Of a stretch of DNA of 64,000 nucleotides, positions 26,638 to 35,543 are shown in pieces. Position numbers and translations under genes: made by a program. This DNA comes from Propionimicrobium lymphophilum DSM 4903 (GTDB taxonomy: Bacteria; Actinomycetota; Actinomycetes; Propionibacteriales; Propionibacteriaceae), in the NCBI RefSeq assembly GCF_000423485.1, contig NZ_KE384026.1:62001-126000 (forward strand), read 5' to 3'. Numbering within the stretch: position 1 is the stretch's first letter; every line of letters starts with the position of its first letter. The notes under the pieces were generated by a model, which was not told the DNA's origin, ran no database searches, and saw only the letters and a list, made by a program, of their open reading frames with translations.

Positions 26638-27601
26638 GTCCACCTCGAATAAATAGGGCAGCACCGGCAATTCCGGCAGCAGCCGCTGTTACCACGCCAA
26701 CTAGCTTCGCTGCCTTCCTAACCGCTCGAGCTGCAGGTTTGCGCCCTTGCGCGTTCAGCGTCCCGCGATCCTCGACGACTCCACCGGGATACACGTTCCT
26801 TCCGCCAAGTCTCACGTTGATTGCGCCGGCCCAAGCCGATTCGCACCAGCCGCCATTGGGGGATGGGTGGTTTCGGGAATCTTTGAAAACAACACGGGCA
26901 GTTTGTTCGATTTTTCCGCCCACGCTGGGCGCAGAGAGTATGCCTAGCAGGCCGGTTATCCTCGCCGGGATGTAGTTGAGCGCATCGTCAATCTTCGCTG
27001 AGACTTTGCCGAAGTGCTCGTAACGGTTGTTGTGGTAGCCGACCATGGCGTCGAGGGTGTTCGCGGCTCGGTGCACTAGCATGCCGGTGTTGCCGAGGAC
27101 AGCACCCCAAAATATGCTCGCCACAACAGCATCCGAGGCGTTCTCAGCCATCGATTCTATTGTTGCGCGGGCCAGCTCGTGCTCGTCCATGCCTCTGGCA
27201 TCCCTGCCGCAAAGATTTCCTAGCTGTTGACGTGCCTCAGCTAGCTCACCCCAATCGAGCTTCTCGGCCATCTTGTCGCCTTCAGATTGCAGGCTGCGCG
27301 CCCCGGTCACCGCCCAGGTCACGATGGATGTGACGATCGGGCGTAAAGCTGGGAATCTCCTGCCGAAAAGGTCCAGGCCAACGCCGAATGCCGCCACCGG
27401 GGCGACGGCAGCGAGCCAATAAGAGGCGCCCGCCAAAGAATTGTCTTTGTACATGTGACGTTCGAGGAATCCCGCCCAGCTGCCGAACCACGCAACCGGG
27501 TGTAATTCGTTCGGTGGATCCGCGACGATGGCGTCCAGGGCGATGCCGACTGGGATGCCTGCGGATAGTCTGATCTGGTGAAGAGTTTTCTTGTTCGTCA
27601 T
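26630..27601 (-). CDS. cobD: Adenosylcobinamide-phosphate synthase (CbiB/CobD)
   Basis: A 323-residue membrane protein that attaches aminopropanol (phosphate) to adenosylcobyric acid. DAIVADPPNELHPVAWFG opens the conserved part, then SMAENASDAVVASIFWGAVLG and PSPNGGWCESAWAGAI, all diagnostic. It is the first gene of the cob operon. ATG 27601 is the best start; a TTG at 27607 is also in frame. The 5' end overlaps the divergent phosphatase gene by 24 bp, so no room remains for a riboswitch leader. The last hydrophobic helix lies at the C-terminus. Confidence 0.92.
   Translation of the reverse strand: MTNKKTLHQIRLSAGIPVGIALDAIVADPPNELHPVAWFGSWAGFLERHMYKDNSLAGASYWLAAVAPVAAFGVGLDLFGRRFPALRPIVTSIVTWAVTGARSLQSEGDKMAEKLDWGELAEARQQLGNLCGRDARGMDEHELARATIESMAENASDAVVASIFWGAVLGNTGMLVHRAANTLDAMVGYHNNRYEHFGKVSAKIDDALNYIPARITGLLGILSAPSVGGKIEQTARVVFKDSRNHPSPNGGWCESAWAGAINVRLGGRNVYPGGVVEDRGTLNAQGRKPAARAVRKAAKLVGVVTAAAAGIAGAALFIRGGRG
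27566..27571 (+). promoter_or_regulatory. -10 box for leaderless phosphatase transcript
   Basis: TAGTCT is followed by 6 nt and the GTG at 27578. It lies inside the cobD coding region on the opposite strand. Confidence 0.4.
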
Positions 27602-28114
27602 GGCCAATCAGTTGGAAATGTAGAGGGACGGGTGCTTGGTCAAGATATGACTCCGCCGCTGACCGATCTTGGCGTCCGGCAAGCGGAGAGGGCCGCGAGC
27701 GAACTCGTCGCTTCGGGGGCCAAAACTATTTGGTGTAGCGATCAGGTTAGGGCAATCCAAACCGCCGAAATAATCGGTGGGCGTCTTGGCCTCGAACCCG
27801 TCAAAAGCCCGCTGCTTCGCGAACAGGATTGGGGAATCCTGGAGGGCAAACTGCCTAGCGAACTTACGGCCGAGCCTGTGCCTGAAGGCAAACATATTAG
27901 CGAAGTGGCTTGGGGTGGCGGTGAATCCGTTGCGGACGTCGCGGCCAGGCTTAGCGGCTTCGTGCCGATTCTTTCCGAGAGCGGTGATCCTGCAATTGTC
28001 GTAGGCCACGCAGACTGCCTGAAGATACTTCGCACCTTGTTGCTTGGTGGGGGCCACCGAGACGTCGAATGGGTCAAGCTTGGCTACGGGCAGGTTCTTC
28101 CAGTTGTGTGGTAG
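27578..28114 (+). CDS. Histidine phosphatase, candidate alpha-ribazole phosphatase
   Basis: A 178-residue phosphoglycerate mutase-like phosphatase. LVRHGQSVGN has the catalytic histidine, TIWCSDQVRAIQTAEI the second arginine block, and VVGHADCLKIL the C-terminal histidine. It is divergent from the cob operon, and such enzymes include CobC, which removes phosphate from alpha-ribazole phosphate or cobalamin phosphate. That role is inferred from context, since the family is broad. The GTG start is required to include the RHG motif and looks leaderless. Confidence 0.82.
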   Translation: MKSFLVRHGQSVGNVEGRVLGQDMTPPLTDLGVRQAERAASELVASGAKTIWCSDQVRAIQTAEIIGGRLGLEPVKSPLLREQDWGILEGKLPSELTAEPVPEGKHISEVAWGGGESVADVAARLSGFVPILSESGDPAIVVGHADCLKILRTLLLGGGHRDVEWVKLGYGQVLPVVW

Positions 28115-28254
28115 TTCCATGGAGCCTCCCTTACCTCGTCGTCGCAGCTGTCCACTGGCAACCCAGTTTACTCATAGCGGTAGTCAATCTTAAGACCCAC
28201 GCGAGCTAACACACGTTTCTGGGTTGGTGCGATAAAAGTGGCAGACTAGAGAAT

Positions 28255-29460
28255 GTGCGAAGCGTAGTTCTTTTAGGTTCAACCGGCTCGATCGGCACCC
28301 AAACCCTCGAGGTAATTGGTGCTCGACGCTCAGAGTTCATGATCGACGGCCTTGCCGCGTATGGTTCTCAGCCAGAGTTGCTGGCCAAACAGGTTTATGA
28401 GTTCAGGCCGCAAAAAGTGGCGATCACCGATGAAAAGCGCGTCGGCGATTTTTGGGCCGCTTACGAAAACATCGGCATCGAAGAGGGACTCATCGAAGAG
28501 GAGCTTTATCGTCCAGAGGTGATCAGCGGTGAAAATTCCACTGATGAGTTAGCCGCGATGGACACCGATATCGTTTTGAACGCCGTCACCGGAGCGGCTG
28601 GGCTTACTGCCACGCTGGCCACTTTGAAGGCGGGCACAACTTTGGCTTTGGCTAACAAAGAGTCGCTGGTAATCGGCGGAAAACTAGTAACCGAGGCTGC
28701 GGCAGAGGGCCAGCTTGTCGCGGTTGATTCCGAGCACTCAGCTTTCGCGCAGTGCCTGCGAGGCGGCCGCAGCGAAGAGGTCAGCAAACTCATTCTTACC
28801 GCATCGGGCGGCCCATTTAGAGGTAAGACCCGAGATGAATTGAAGAATGTCTCGGTCGAGGAGGCAATGGCCCACCCCACCTGGAATATGGGCAGGGTGA
28901 TCACCATCAATTCTTCGACCTTGGTCAACAAGGGTCTTGAACTCATCGAGGCGGCACTTCTATACGACGTCGACTTCGACCAAATCCAGGTCGTCGTGCA
29001 CCCGCAGTCTATGGTGCACTCCGGGGTTGAGTTTAACGATGGGGCATTAATCTGCCAGGCGTCCCCGCCAGACATGAAGCTGCCTATCGGGTTGGCTCTG
29101 ACTTGGCCCAACCGTATGCCCGAGGCGGCTCGACCCGTCGATTGGAGCAAGGCCCAAGAGTGGACCTTCGAACCTCTCGATAACGAAACATTTCCATCAG
29201 TGGAGCTGGCGCGTAAGGCGGGCAAAGCCTCTGGCAGCGCGCCCGCCGTCTATAACGCCGCCAACGAGGTGTGTGTGGACGCATTCTGCGAAGGTAAAAT
29301 AGGTTTTCTGGATATCTCAGACATCCTTGGAAAGGTTCTGGACGACCACCTGGCTAATGGGCACGTATCTGATGAAGACCTGAGTTTGGAAAGCGTCCTC
29401 GACGCAGATGCGTGGGCTAGAGGCCGCGCGAGCGAGATCATCGAGAGCGAAGGAAAGTAG
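28255..29460 (+). CDS. dxr: 1-deoxy-D-xylulose 5-phosphate reductoisomerase
   Basis: A 401-residue NADPH enzyme producing MEP in the non-mevalonate isoprenoid pathway. [14 protein letters not shown] is the nucleotide motif, then [26 protein letters not shown] and HPTWNMG, all specific to Dxr. The GTG start follows a short intergenic region without a clear Shine-Dalgarno. It is 8 bp upstream of ispG. Confidence 0.96.
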   Translation: MRSVVLLGSTGSIGTQTLEVIGARRSEFMIDGLAAYGSQPELLAKQVYEFRPQKVAITDEKRVGDFWAAYENIGIEEGLIEEELYRPEVISGENSTDELAAMDTDIVLNAVTGAAGLTATLATLKAGTTLALANKESLVIGGKLVTEAAAEGQLVAVDSEHSAFAQCLRGGRSEEVSKLILTASGGPFRGKTRDELKNVSVEEAMAHPTWNMGRVITINSSTLVNKGLELIEAALLYDVDFDQIQVVVHPQSMVHSGVEFNDGALICQASPPDMKLPIGLALTWPNRMPEAARPVDWSKAQEWTFEPLDNETFPSVELARKAGKASGSAPAVYNAANEVCVDAFCEGKIGFLDISDILGKVLDDHLANGHVSDEDLSLESVLDADAWARGRASEIIESEGK

Positions 29461-29468
29461 AGGAACTG

Positions 29469-30614
29469 ATGAGCGTTAATCTAGGCACACCATCTGCGAA
29501 GAAGCCGCCGGTTTTGTCTCCTCGCCGCGAGACCCGGAAGGTTAAGCTCGGCGACCTCTATGTCGGCGGCGACGCGCCCGTCACTGTGCAATCGATGACC
29601 AACACGCTGACTGCCGATATCAACTCGACTCTTCAACAAATCGCTCAATTAACCGCTGCGGGCTGCGACATCATTCGTGTTGCTTGCCCCAGCCAAGACG
29701 ATGCAGATGCGCTTCCAGCAATTGCGGCCAAGTCTAAGATTCCCGTAATCGCCGACATTCACTTCCAACCCAGATACGTGTTCGCTGCAATCGAGGCAGG
29801 TTGTGCGGGTGTGCGCGTTAACCCCGGTAACATCAAGAAGTTCGACGACAAGATTTCCGAGATTGCGAAGGCCGCCAAAGATCATGGCACCAGCATCCGC
29901 ATCGGAATCAACGCGGGTTCACTTGATAAGCGTCTGCTCGGGATGTACGAGAAGGATCCTGCCGGTGCGCTGGTGCAGTCCGCGCTGAACGAGGCCAGGC
30001 TCTTCGAGGACGTGGACTTCTTCGATTTCGCTATTTCGGTCAAGCACCACGACCCGGTGATTATGGTCGAGGCATATCGCAGGCTGTCTGAGGCTTGCAA
30101 CTATCCTCTTCACCTCGGCGTCACCGAGGCGGGTCCCGCCTTCCAGGGCACTATCAAGTCTGCGGTAGCGTTCGGCGCGTTGCTCGCCGAAGGCGTCGGC
30201 GACACGATTCGCGTTTCGCTTTCTGAGCCTCCGGTCGAAGAGGTAAAGGTCGGCATCAAGATCCTCGAGATGCTAAATCTTCGTCCTCGCCAGTTCGAAA
30301 TCGTTAGTTGCCCAAGCTGTGGGCGCGCCCAGGTGGACGTCTACGAGCTAGCTCGTCAAGTAAACGAGGGTTTGGGTCACTTGACCGTGCCGATTCGAGT
30401 CGCCGTGATGGGCTGCATTGTCAATGGCCCCGGCGAGGCTCGCGAAGCCGACCTAGGAGTTGCTTCCGGCAACGGTAAGGGTCAGATTTTCGTCAAGGGT
30501 AAGGTGATCCAGACTGTTCCCGAGGACGAAATCGTCGAAACTCTAATGGGTCACGCCTTGCGCATCGCCGAGACCATGGAGCAGAGCGGCCACCCCGAGG
30601 TAGTGATCAGCTAG
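29469..30614 (+). CDS. ispG: 4-hydroxy-3-methylbut-2-en-1-yl diphosphate synthase
   Basis: A 381-residue 4Fe-4S enzyme of the MEP pathway. [26 protein letters not shown] and GINAGSLDK come first. The cluster-binding region is SCPSCGR and [14 protein letters not shown]. The ATG follows AGAGGA. It sits between dxr and a GNAT gene, as in mycobacteria, but without the site-2 protease gene usually found between dxr and ispG. Confidence 0.96.
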   Translation: MSVNLGTPSAKKPPVLSPRRETRKVKLGDLYVGGDAPVTVQSMTNTLTADINSTLQQIAQLTAAGCDIIRVACPSQDDADALPAIAAKSKIPVIADIHFQPRYVFAAIEAGCAGVRVNPGNIKKFDDKISEIAKAAKDHGTSIRIGINAGSLDKRLLGMYEKDPAGALVQSALNEARLFEDVDFFDFAISVKHHDPVIMVEAYRRLSEACNYPLHLGVTEAGPAFQGTIKSAVAFGALLAEGVGDTIRVSLSEPPVEEVKVGIKILEMLNLRPRQFEIVSCPSCGRAQVDVYELARQVNEGLGHLTVPIRVAVMGCIVNGPGEAREADLGVASGNGKGQIFVKGKVIQTVPEDEIVETLMGHALRIAETMEQSGHPEVVIS

Positions 30615-31462
30615 TGCCGGATGGCCTGCACAGGCTTCGGCGCAGGGAAATCGGAGAGCTAGTCGAGCTGTTGGAGAAGAAGCCGATTGAGAACCTCTTT
30701 TTGCTTTCCAGGCTCGTCGACGGTGGTTTCAATATCGATCGATTGGGTTGTTGCCTTTACGGATACTGGTCGAACGGAAGGCTCATCGATGTCTGCCACG
30801 ATGGCGTGAACATCGTTTTGGCCAGCGTTAACGATGAGCTAACCGATGAGGCAGTTGGTGGTTTTGTGCGGCGCGTGGGGCCAATTCGCAAGGCCAGCGC
30901 CATCATGGGCTCCAGCACAAACGTGGAGAAGTTCTTCCGCACGCTGGCTTCCGCTTGGCCCAGGGCTTGGGCTAGGCCTAGAGAGATTCGAGCTAGGCAG
31001 CCGTTACTGGCGATCGGTAACACTTCGTTGGCAACCGCAGACGAAAGGGTATGCCGGATAGGCCCGGAAAACTATCGGCCTTATTTCGAAGTTGCGGTAA
31101 AAATGTACACCGAGGAGCTGGGCATCTCTCCATTGGACGAGTTCAACAGCTATCAGTCCTATATCTCTAGGCTGATCAGGCAGGGGAGATCGTTCGGCGC
31201 TTGCGAGGATGGCGAGGTTTGGTTCAAAACTGATATCGGCTGCAGCTACAAGAGCTTTTGCCAGATTCAAGGCGTTTGGGTCGCTCCCGAGCTGCGTGGC
31301 AGAGGATTGGGCGTCGGTGCGCTAGCTAAGGTAATTGAGCTATGCGCGCTCGATTACGACGTCGTGTCGCTCTACGTCAACGATTACAACACTTCAGCCA
31401 GGAGACTCTACGAAAAGGTGGGGTTCCAGGAGTTCGGTTGCCTGGGCACTATCCTCTACTGA
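30614..31462 (+). CDS. GNAT family acetyltransferase with N-terminal DUF4081-like domain
   Basis: A 282-residue protein. The N-terminal half (about 1-140) resembles the DUF4081 domain. The C-terminal half (about 150-282) is a GNAT fold with acetyl-CoA motif VAPELRGRGLGVGALAK and VSLYVNDYNTSARRLYEKVGF. A homologue follows ispG (gcpE) in Mycobacterium (Rv2867c), so the linkage is conserved but the substrate is unknown. The GTG overlaps the ispG stop by one base. Its end overlaps the convergent molybdate gene by 7 bp. Confidence 0.85.
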   Translation: MPDGLHRLRRREIGELVELLEKKPIENLFLLSRLVDGGFNIDRLGCCLYGYWSNGRLIDVCHDGVNIVLASVNDELTDEAVGGFVRRVGPIRKASAIMGSSTNVEKFFRTLASAWPRAWARPREIRARQPLLAIGNTSLATADERVCRIGPENYRPYFEVAVKMYTEELGISPLDEFNSYQSYISRLIRQGRSFGACEDGEVWFKTDIGCSYKSFCQIQGVWVAPELRGRGLGVGALAKVIELCALDYDVVSLYVNDYNTSARRLYEKVGFQEFGCLGTILY

Positions 31463-32982
31463 GACTCCTCTTTAGCCACCCTTCCGTGGCGAATCAGGAT
31501 CTTATTGCTTGCTAGCCTGTCCGCGTCTTCTACATCGTGAGTCACAAGGACAGCGGTGAACGGGGACGCCTCAAGCCGCGCGGCAAGGTCTTCCCGCACA
31601 GCGTCCGCCGATCTTTCGTCTAGGCCTGCCATCGGCTCGTCGAGCAGAACGATGTCTGGGTCAATCGCCATGGCCCTGGCAATGGCAACCCGCTGAGCTT
31701 GACCACCGGAGAGTTGGCTAGGCCGCCTGTTCGCCATCGCGGTTAGGCCGACGCTTGCCAATTCGGCCTTTGCCCTGGTCTTCACGGTTTCGCGAGGTAA
31801 GCCTCGTGCCCTAAGCCCGAATTCGACATTGCTTTGCACGCTCATGTGTGGGAAGAGTAGGGGTTTTTGCTGAAGCAAAACAATCTGCGGGTTTGGGGGA
31901 TCGAATTGAACCGATCCGTAGATAGGTTCTAGCGTCTGCGAAATCAAACCAAGTAGCGTCGACTTTCCAGATCCGTTGGGGCCCATTACAGAGGTCAAAA
32001 CCCCTCCCGGGATGTTTGTGGTTAGGTGGACGCCCCTGTCCGCAACAGCAGCATCGACGTGTATCGATGTGCATGCTGATGGCCTCGCGCTGGTTGGCTT
32101 TGCTATCTGGATTGGTGTCGTGTCGGGCTGCTCGATGAGCTCAGCCTTCCTGTTTTTAGCTTTATTTTTTGCTTTCAACTGAGATTGGGTTTTAGCGCCT
32201 GGCAGAAGCGAAGCGACAAGATTTCCGCCGTATAGTACGATAATTGCGGCAATGATCAACACAACCGCAAGCGCCAGTGCTTCGTCTTGAGAAGACTGTC
32301 TTTGCAGATAGATAGCAAGGGGCATCGTCTGTGTCGAGCCCTGCAAAGATCCGGCGAAGGTGATTGTGGCACCAAACTCGCCCAGGGCCCTGGAGATGCA
32401 CATGCATCCGGCGTTGATGATCGCGGGCAGCATGACCGGAACGGTAACTTCGAAGAAAGTCCTGCTGCGGCTGGCGCCTAGCGATCTTGCGGTCTCGTCG
32501 TATTCGATTCCAGAAGAGCGGATGGCGCCTTCTAGAGAAGAAATTAGAAAGGGCATCGCCACGAATGTTTGAGCCATGACTACGGCGATCGTGGAGAAGC
32601 CGATCTCGATGCCAAGCACACTCAGGTGTTCGCCAATAAGGCCCCGACGCCCCCAGGTCAGCAGCAGCGCCAAACCTGCAACGACTGGCGGCAGCATCAT
32701 CGGAAGCGTGACGACGGTCCGTATCAGCCGGGCCCACCACGTATCTGGCAGATGCGCCAATACGAAGGCGAGGGGAACTCCAACCACGAGTGAGATCAAG
32801 AGCGTTATGGCGCAAGTTTTTGCCGAAAGAACGAGAGCATCAATGCTGACGTCTGTGGCTATCAGATCGAAAAAGTTAGTCCAGGGAGTCCTGATTACGA
32901 TCGTGACTAATGGGATGAGCAGAAATGCTGCAGCGATAGTTCCCGGCACCAACAACCAGGGCGCATATTTGGCTTTCTTCAT
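31456..32982 (-). CDS. Molybdate ABC transporter, permease-ATPase fusion (ModB-ModC)
   Basis: A 508-residue fusion. The permease part (about 1-265) has six hydrophobic helices and the inner-membrane coupling motif ETARSLGASRSRTFFEV with SRALGEFGATITFAGS. A charged linker (about 268-310) follows. The ATPase part carries Walker A GPNGSGKST, signature LSGGQAQRVAIARAMA, Walker B IVLLDEPMAGLD and H-loop VTHDVEDA. It ends without the TOBE domain usual in ModC. With modA upstream it forms a complete importer. Fusion means the ATPase and permease are made in equal amounts. Confidence 0.9.
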   Translation of the reverse strand: MKKAKYAPWLLVPGTIAAAFLLIPLVTIVIRTPWTNFFDLIATDVSIDALVLSAKTCAITLLISLVVGVPLAFVLAHLPDTWWARLIRTVVTLPMMLPPVVAGLALLLTWGRRGLIGEHLSVLGIEIGFSTIAVVMAQTFVAMPFLISSLEGAIRSSGIEYDETARSLGASRSRTFFEVTVPVMLPAIINAGCMCISRALGEFGATITFAGSLQGSTQTMPLAIYLQRQSSQDEALALAVVLIIAAIIVLYGGNLVASLLPGAKTQSQLKAKNKAKNRKAELIEQPDTTPIQIAKPTSARPSACTSIHVDAAVADRGVHLTTNIPGGVLTSVMGPNGSGKSTLLGLISQTLEPIYGSVQFDPPNPQIVLLQQKPLLFPHMSVQSNVEFGLRARGLPRETVKTRAKAELASVGLTAMANRRPSQLSGGQAQRVAIARAMAIDPDIVLLDEPMAGLDERSADAVREDLAARLEASPFTAVLVTHDVEDADRLASNKILIRHGRVAKEESQ

Positions 32983-32994
32983 TTCTCTTACTTA

Positions 32995-33048
32995 AAAATG
33001 CCCAGGTGCCTCGGTAGTTAACCTCAGCAGCCGGGCGTTGTTTTTTGC
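32995..33048 (-). terminator. Imperfect hairpin between modA and modBC
   Basis: On the minus strand GCCCGGCTGCTGAGG pairs imperfectly with CCGAGGCACCTGGGC around TTAACTA, followed by ATTTTT. This could be a partial terminator that makes modA mRNA more abundant than modBC mRNA. Confidence 0.45.
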
Positions 33049-33051
33049 TTA

Positions 33052-33846
33052 TTAATTGCTGGTCGGGGGAGTGAAGCCGTACTTAGCCAGAATCTTCTGG
33101 CCGGCCTCGGAAAGAACGGCGTCCATGAAGGCCTGAGCGCCATCCTTGTTGGATGCGTTCTTTACCACTGCGATGCGGTAATCGTTGACCACCTTGTCGG
33201 CGCCAGGAATCTCGATGACCTGAACCTTGTCGCCGGCGTTCATGGCGTCGGTCTTGTAGATCAGGCCGACGTCACCTTCACCCGTGGTGATCTTTGCTTG
33301 GACATCCTTGACGTTCTGCTCCTCAGAGACCGGGTTAAGCTCGACGCCGTTCTGCTCAGCAAGCTTCTTGGTTGCGTTGCCGCAGGGCACGTCAGGGGCG
33401 CAGATGACCAGCTTTTTGCCGGCCAGCCTGCCAGTGGTGAACTCCTTAACATCGGCCGGGTTGTCGGCGGGGGTAACCATAACCAGGGTGTTGGTCGCGT
33501 AGGACTGGTCTGCTTCCACGTCACCGTTGTCGGTGGCCTTGGTCATGCTCTTTTGGTCCGCGGTTAGCAGAATATCTGCTGGCTGGCCCTCATGAATGCC
33601 GTTGACGAGGTTCTGTGAACCGTCGAAGTTGAAAGTTACCTCGGTGTCGGGGTGCTCCTTGAGGAATACTTCTTCGTTAAGTTCTTGTAGCGCGTCGCGC
33701 AGGGATGCTGCTGCGAAAACGGTCACGGAACCTAGGTTTTCGCTTGTGGAGGCACTCTCGCTCGTTTTGGTGTTCTCGCCGTTTGAGCAGGAAGCCAGTG
33801 TCATGCTCAGTAACAAGGCGCTAATTAGAGCTAGCAAACGCTTCAT
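33052..33846 (-). CDS. modA: Molybdate-binding lipoprotein ModA
   Basis: A 264-residue periplasmic-type binding protein, anchored as a lipoprotein (signal peptide to the lipobox LASC with Cys20). VTVFAAASLRDAL is the ModA opening motif, then FDGSQNLVNGI, PADILLTADQKSM, VICAPDVPCGNATKKL and DVGLIYKTDAM. GAAGG precedes the ATG. It lies between the regulator gene and the fused transporter. Confidence 0.94.
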   Translation of the reverse strand: MKRLLALISALLLSMTLASCSNGENTKTSESASTSENLGSVTVFAAASLRDALQELNEEVFLKEHPDTEVTFNFDGSQNLVNGIHEGQPADILLTADQKSMTKATDNGDVEADQSYATNTLVMVTPADNPADVKEFTTGRLAGKKLVICAPDVPCGNATKKLAEQNGVELNPVSEEQNVKDVQAKITTGEGDVGLIYKTDAMNAGDKVQVIEIPGADKVVNDYRIAVVKNASNKDGAQAFMDAVLSEAGQKILAKYGFTPPTSN

Positions 33847-33890
33847 TGTTCACCTTCTCTGTTGTCTAGCTAGCGCCTTTTAAGCACAAG

Positions 33891-34268
33891 CTATTTAACG
33901 ATGGATACGTTCGTGGCCTTGATCTGGGCGTTGGCGATCACGCCTGGTTCTAGTCCCAGATCTTTAACGGCCTCTGTGCTGATGAGCGATACGACTCTGA
34001 AGGGGCCACACTGCATAACTACCTGGCTCATCACGGTGTCGCTCTTTACCTCGATGATTAGGCCTTTGAGCATGTTCCTCGTCGAAACATCGTGAGATCC
34101 GGAAAGCTGGTGTTCCTGGGACAGATAGTTCGCCAAGGAGACACCGGTCACCTTTCGAGGTGACGACCCCTCAACGGCCTCTATTCTTCCGTCCTCCAAC
34201 CAGCGGCGGACGGTGTCGTCGGAAACTCCAAGAAGTGCTGCAACTTCAGAGATCCTGTAACTCATCAT
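33891..34268 (-). CDS. Molybdate-responsive regulator with MerR-type HTH and TOBE domain
   Basis: A 125-residue two-domain protein. Residues 1-60 are an excisionase/MerR-like helix-turn-helix: YRISEVAALLGVSDDTVRRW. Residues 65-125 are a single molybdopterin/TOBE domain (STRNMLKGLIIEVKSDTVMS and ISTEAVKDLGLEPGV) that should bind molybdate. It replaces the classical ModE and leads the mod gene cluster, so autoregulation and mod control are likely. AGGA lies 7 nt before the ATG pair. Confidence 0.88.
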   Translation of the reverse strand: MMSYRISEVAALLGVSDDTVRRWLEDGRIEAVEGSSPRKVTGVSLANYLSQEHQLSGSHDVSTRNMLKGLIIEVKSDTVMSQVVMQCGPFRVVSLISTEAVKDLGLEPGVIANAQIKATNVSIVK

Positions 34269-34289
34269 TTTCTGATCCTATCTAGTAAT

Positions 34290-34314
34290 AGGGAAAATTT
34301 TCTACTTTTTCCCT
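34290..34314. promoter_or_regulatory. Inverted repeat upstream of molybdate regulator
   Basis: AGGGAAAA and TTTTCCCT are perfect complements separated by 9 nt, 21 bp ahead of the regulator start. A shorter CCTAT-N6-ATAGG overlaps it at 34277-34292. Either may be the operator of the TOBE regulator. Confidence 0.4.
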
Positions 34315-34639
34315 CGTGTGCGTTTTAAGTTGGCTAAAAACTTCTGTTTTAAGATTTTCTAAGCGGCCAGTTTTGATTGCGCTTAAAGCTCGAAGAAACA
34401 TCATTGCTGAGCCGACAAAAATAGTTTACCTAACAGGTGACAAAGTTTCTTTGCGCGGTTTTCTTGCCTGCTATGGGGCTTAATGCGCTTTAGATGGGCA
34501 AGGGTTCTCCTAGCTGGAAACCTCACTTCTCTATTCGCTTAAGGGGCGTGAAAAGGGTTAAGCGGTGGGCATGGGGGTAAACATTCCGATAACAAGCCTC
34601 TGCAGGGTGATGGATCGCTTCCGAATTTTTAGCATTTAG
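34315..34639. other. Intergenic stretch without a recognisable gene
   Basis: No open frame with a start and coding-like codon use is seen on either strand. Fragments near 34570-34625 (for example GKHSDNKPLQGDGSLP) could be earlier debris of the adhesin that follows, but this is too short to claim. Confidence 0.4.
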
Positions 34640-35372
34640 CATCAAAAAATAGCTGGTGGAGAAGTTGATGGACTTCAGCGTGACGTAGTAGTCGGTCCGG
34701 TGATTATTCGTCCTGGCTTAATTTATTATTTCCGTGAAACAGCAGCTAATAATTCAACGGAAATGAAGGATTATGATTGGTCTCTATCTTGTGCCATGGA
34801 TGACACAAGGAAGAACGTTCTGCTGAAGCTTACTCACGAAAATGGGATTTTGCAGGAATCGATAATAATATCCGAACCCTGCAACTGGTCAGGCAATGAC
34901 CTGCACTTTCGTCAACAAGCCCAAGCCCACGCTGACTCTTAAGAAGGAAGTCGTTCCGGGCATCAATGGTTTGGACGGACTGTACGAACGAGCTAAGCCA
35001 GAAAATTTTCAGCTGATCGCTCTCCAGCAGGACAAGGCTGTTAAAGTCCTGAACGCCAAGCCCGAGGCTGGTAAGGATTTGATCAGCGCAACGGTCAAAC
35101 CTGGAGACTATATCTCTCCCAGGCCTCTGATGAGAAGTTTGTTTCGTATGCGCAAAAAGGCGGCTGGCAAGAGGTCGACAGAACAAAGCCGGGTAGCGTT
35201 CAGCCGGGGGAGCATGCGGTCTATCGCATCGTGAACTCCGCGTCCCCTACAAGTAGAACTTCTGCTTATCGGCGGAATAAGTAACACCGTGCTCGTTGTC
35301 CTCGCCCTACTCGGCTTGGGCACGACAACAATCGTGCTCGGCAGAAGGCGACAGCGACTCGCGACTAAATAA
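34640..35372 (+). pseudogene. Decayed 3' end of a sortase-anchored adhesin
   Basis: Three consecutive frames together spell the tail of a large surface protein with prealbumin-like repeats. Frame A (34640-34900) reads VVVGPVIIRPGLIYYFRETA and ends CNWSGND. Frame B (34896-35110) reads TCTFVNKPKPTLTLKKEV and ends VKPGDY. Frame C (about 35113-35250) reads LSQASDEKFVSYAQKGGW and HAVYRIVNSAS. A fourth segment from 35256 reads LLLIGGISNTVLVVLALLG and ends in GRRRQRLATK before TAA. LLLIGG at 35259-35276 is LPLTGG with two C-to-T changes. The N-terminus and most repeats are missing. At least three frameshifts make this non-functional. Confidence 0.8.
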
Positions 35373-35543
35373 TCACGCGATATTCAACAAGAATGGGTTA
35401 GTCATGAAAAGCTAAAAAGGCACTCGCGATTATCACCGCGAGCTGCCAAACCTGGTATACGTGTTCGTCAAGCTAAACAAGGTTCCCGTTATAAACAAGA
35501 AAAAGACGAGGAAGTTCAGGACGAAAAATCTGAAGGGAGACCC
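35373..35543 (+). other. Possible further gene debris after the adhesin remnant
   Basis: An in-frame piece KKALAIITASCQTWYTCSSS starts near 35412 after an ATGAAAAGC broken by TAA. A lysine/glutamate-rich piece ending SEGRPLDHS runs to TAG at 35552-35554. These may be remnants of a linked gene such as a sortase, but no diagnostic motif is present. Confidence 0.25.

Noticed and set aside
28115-28254. Possible cobalamin riboswitch (TCCACTGGCAA)
   Set aside because: It lacks the GCCACTG B12 box context and the AGGGAA motif, and it lies ahead of dxr, not a cob or B12 transport gene.
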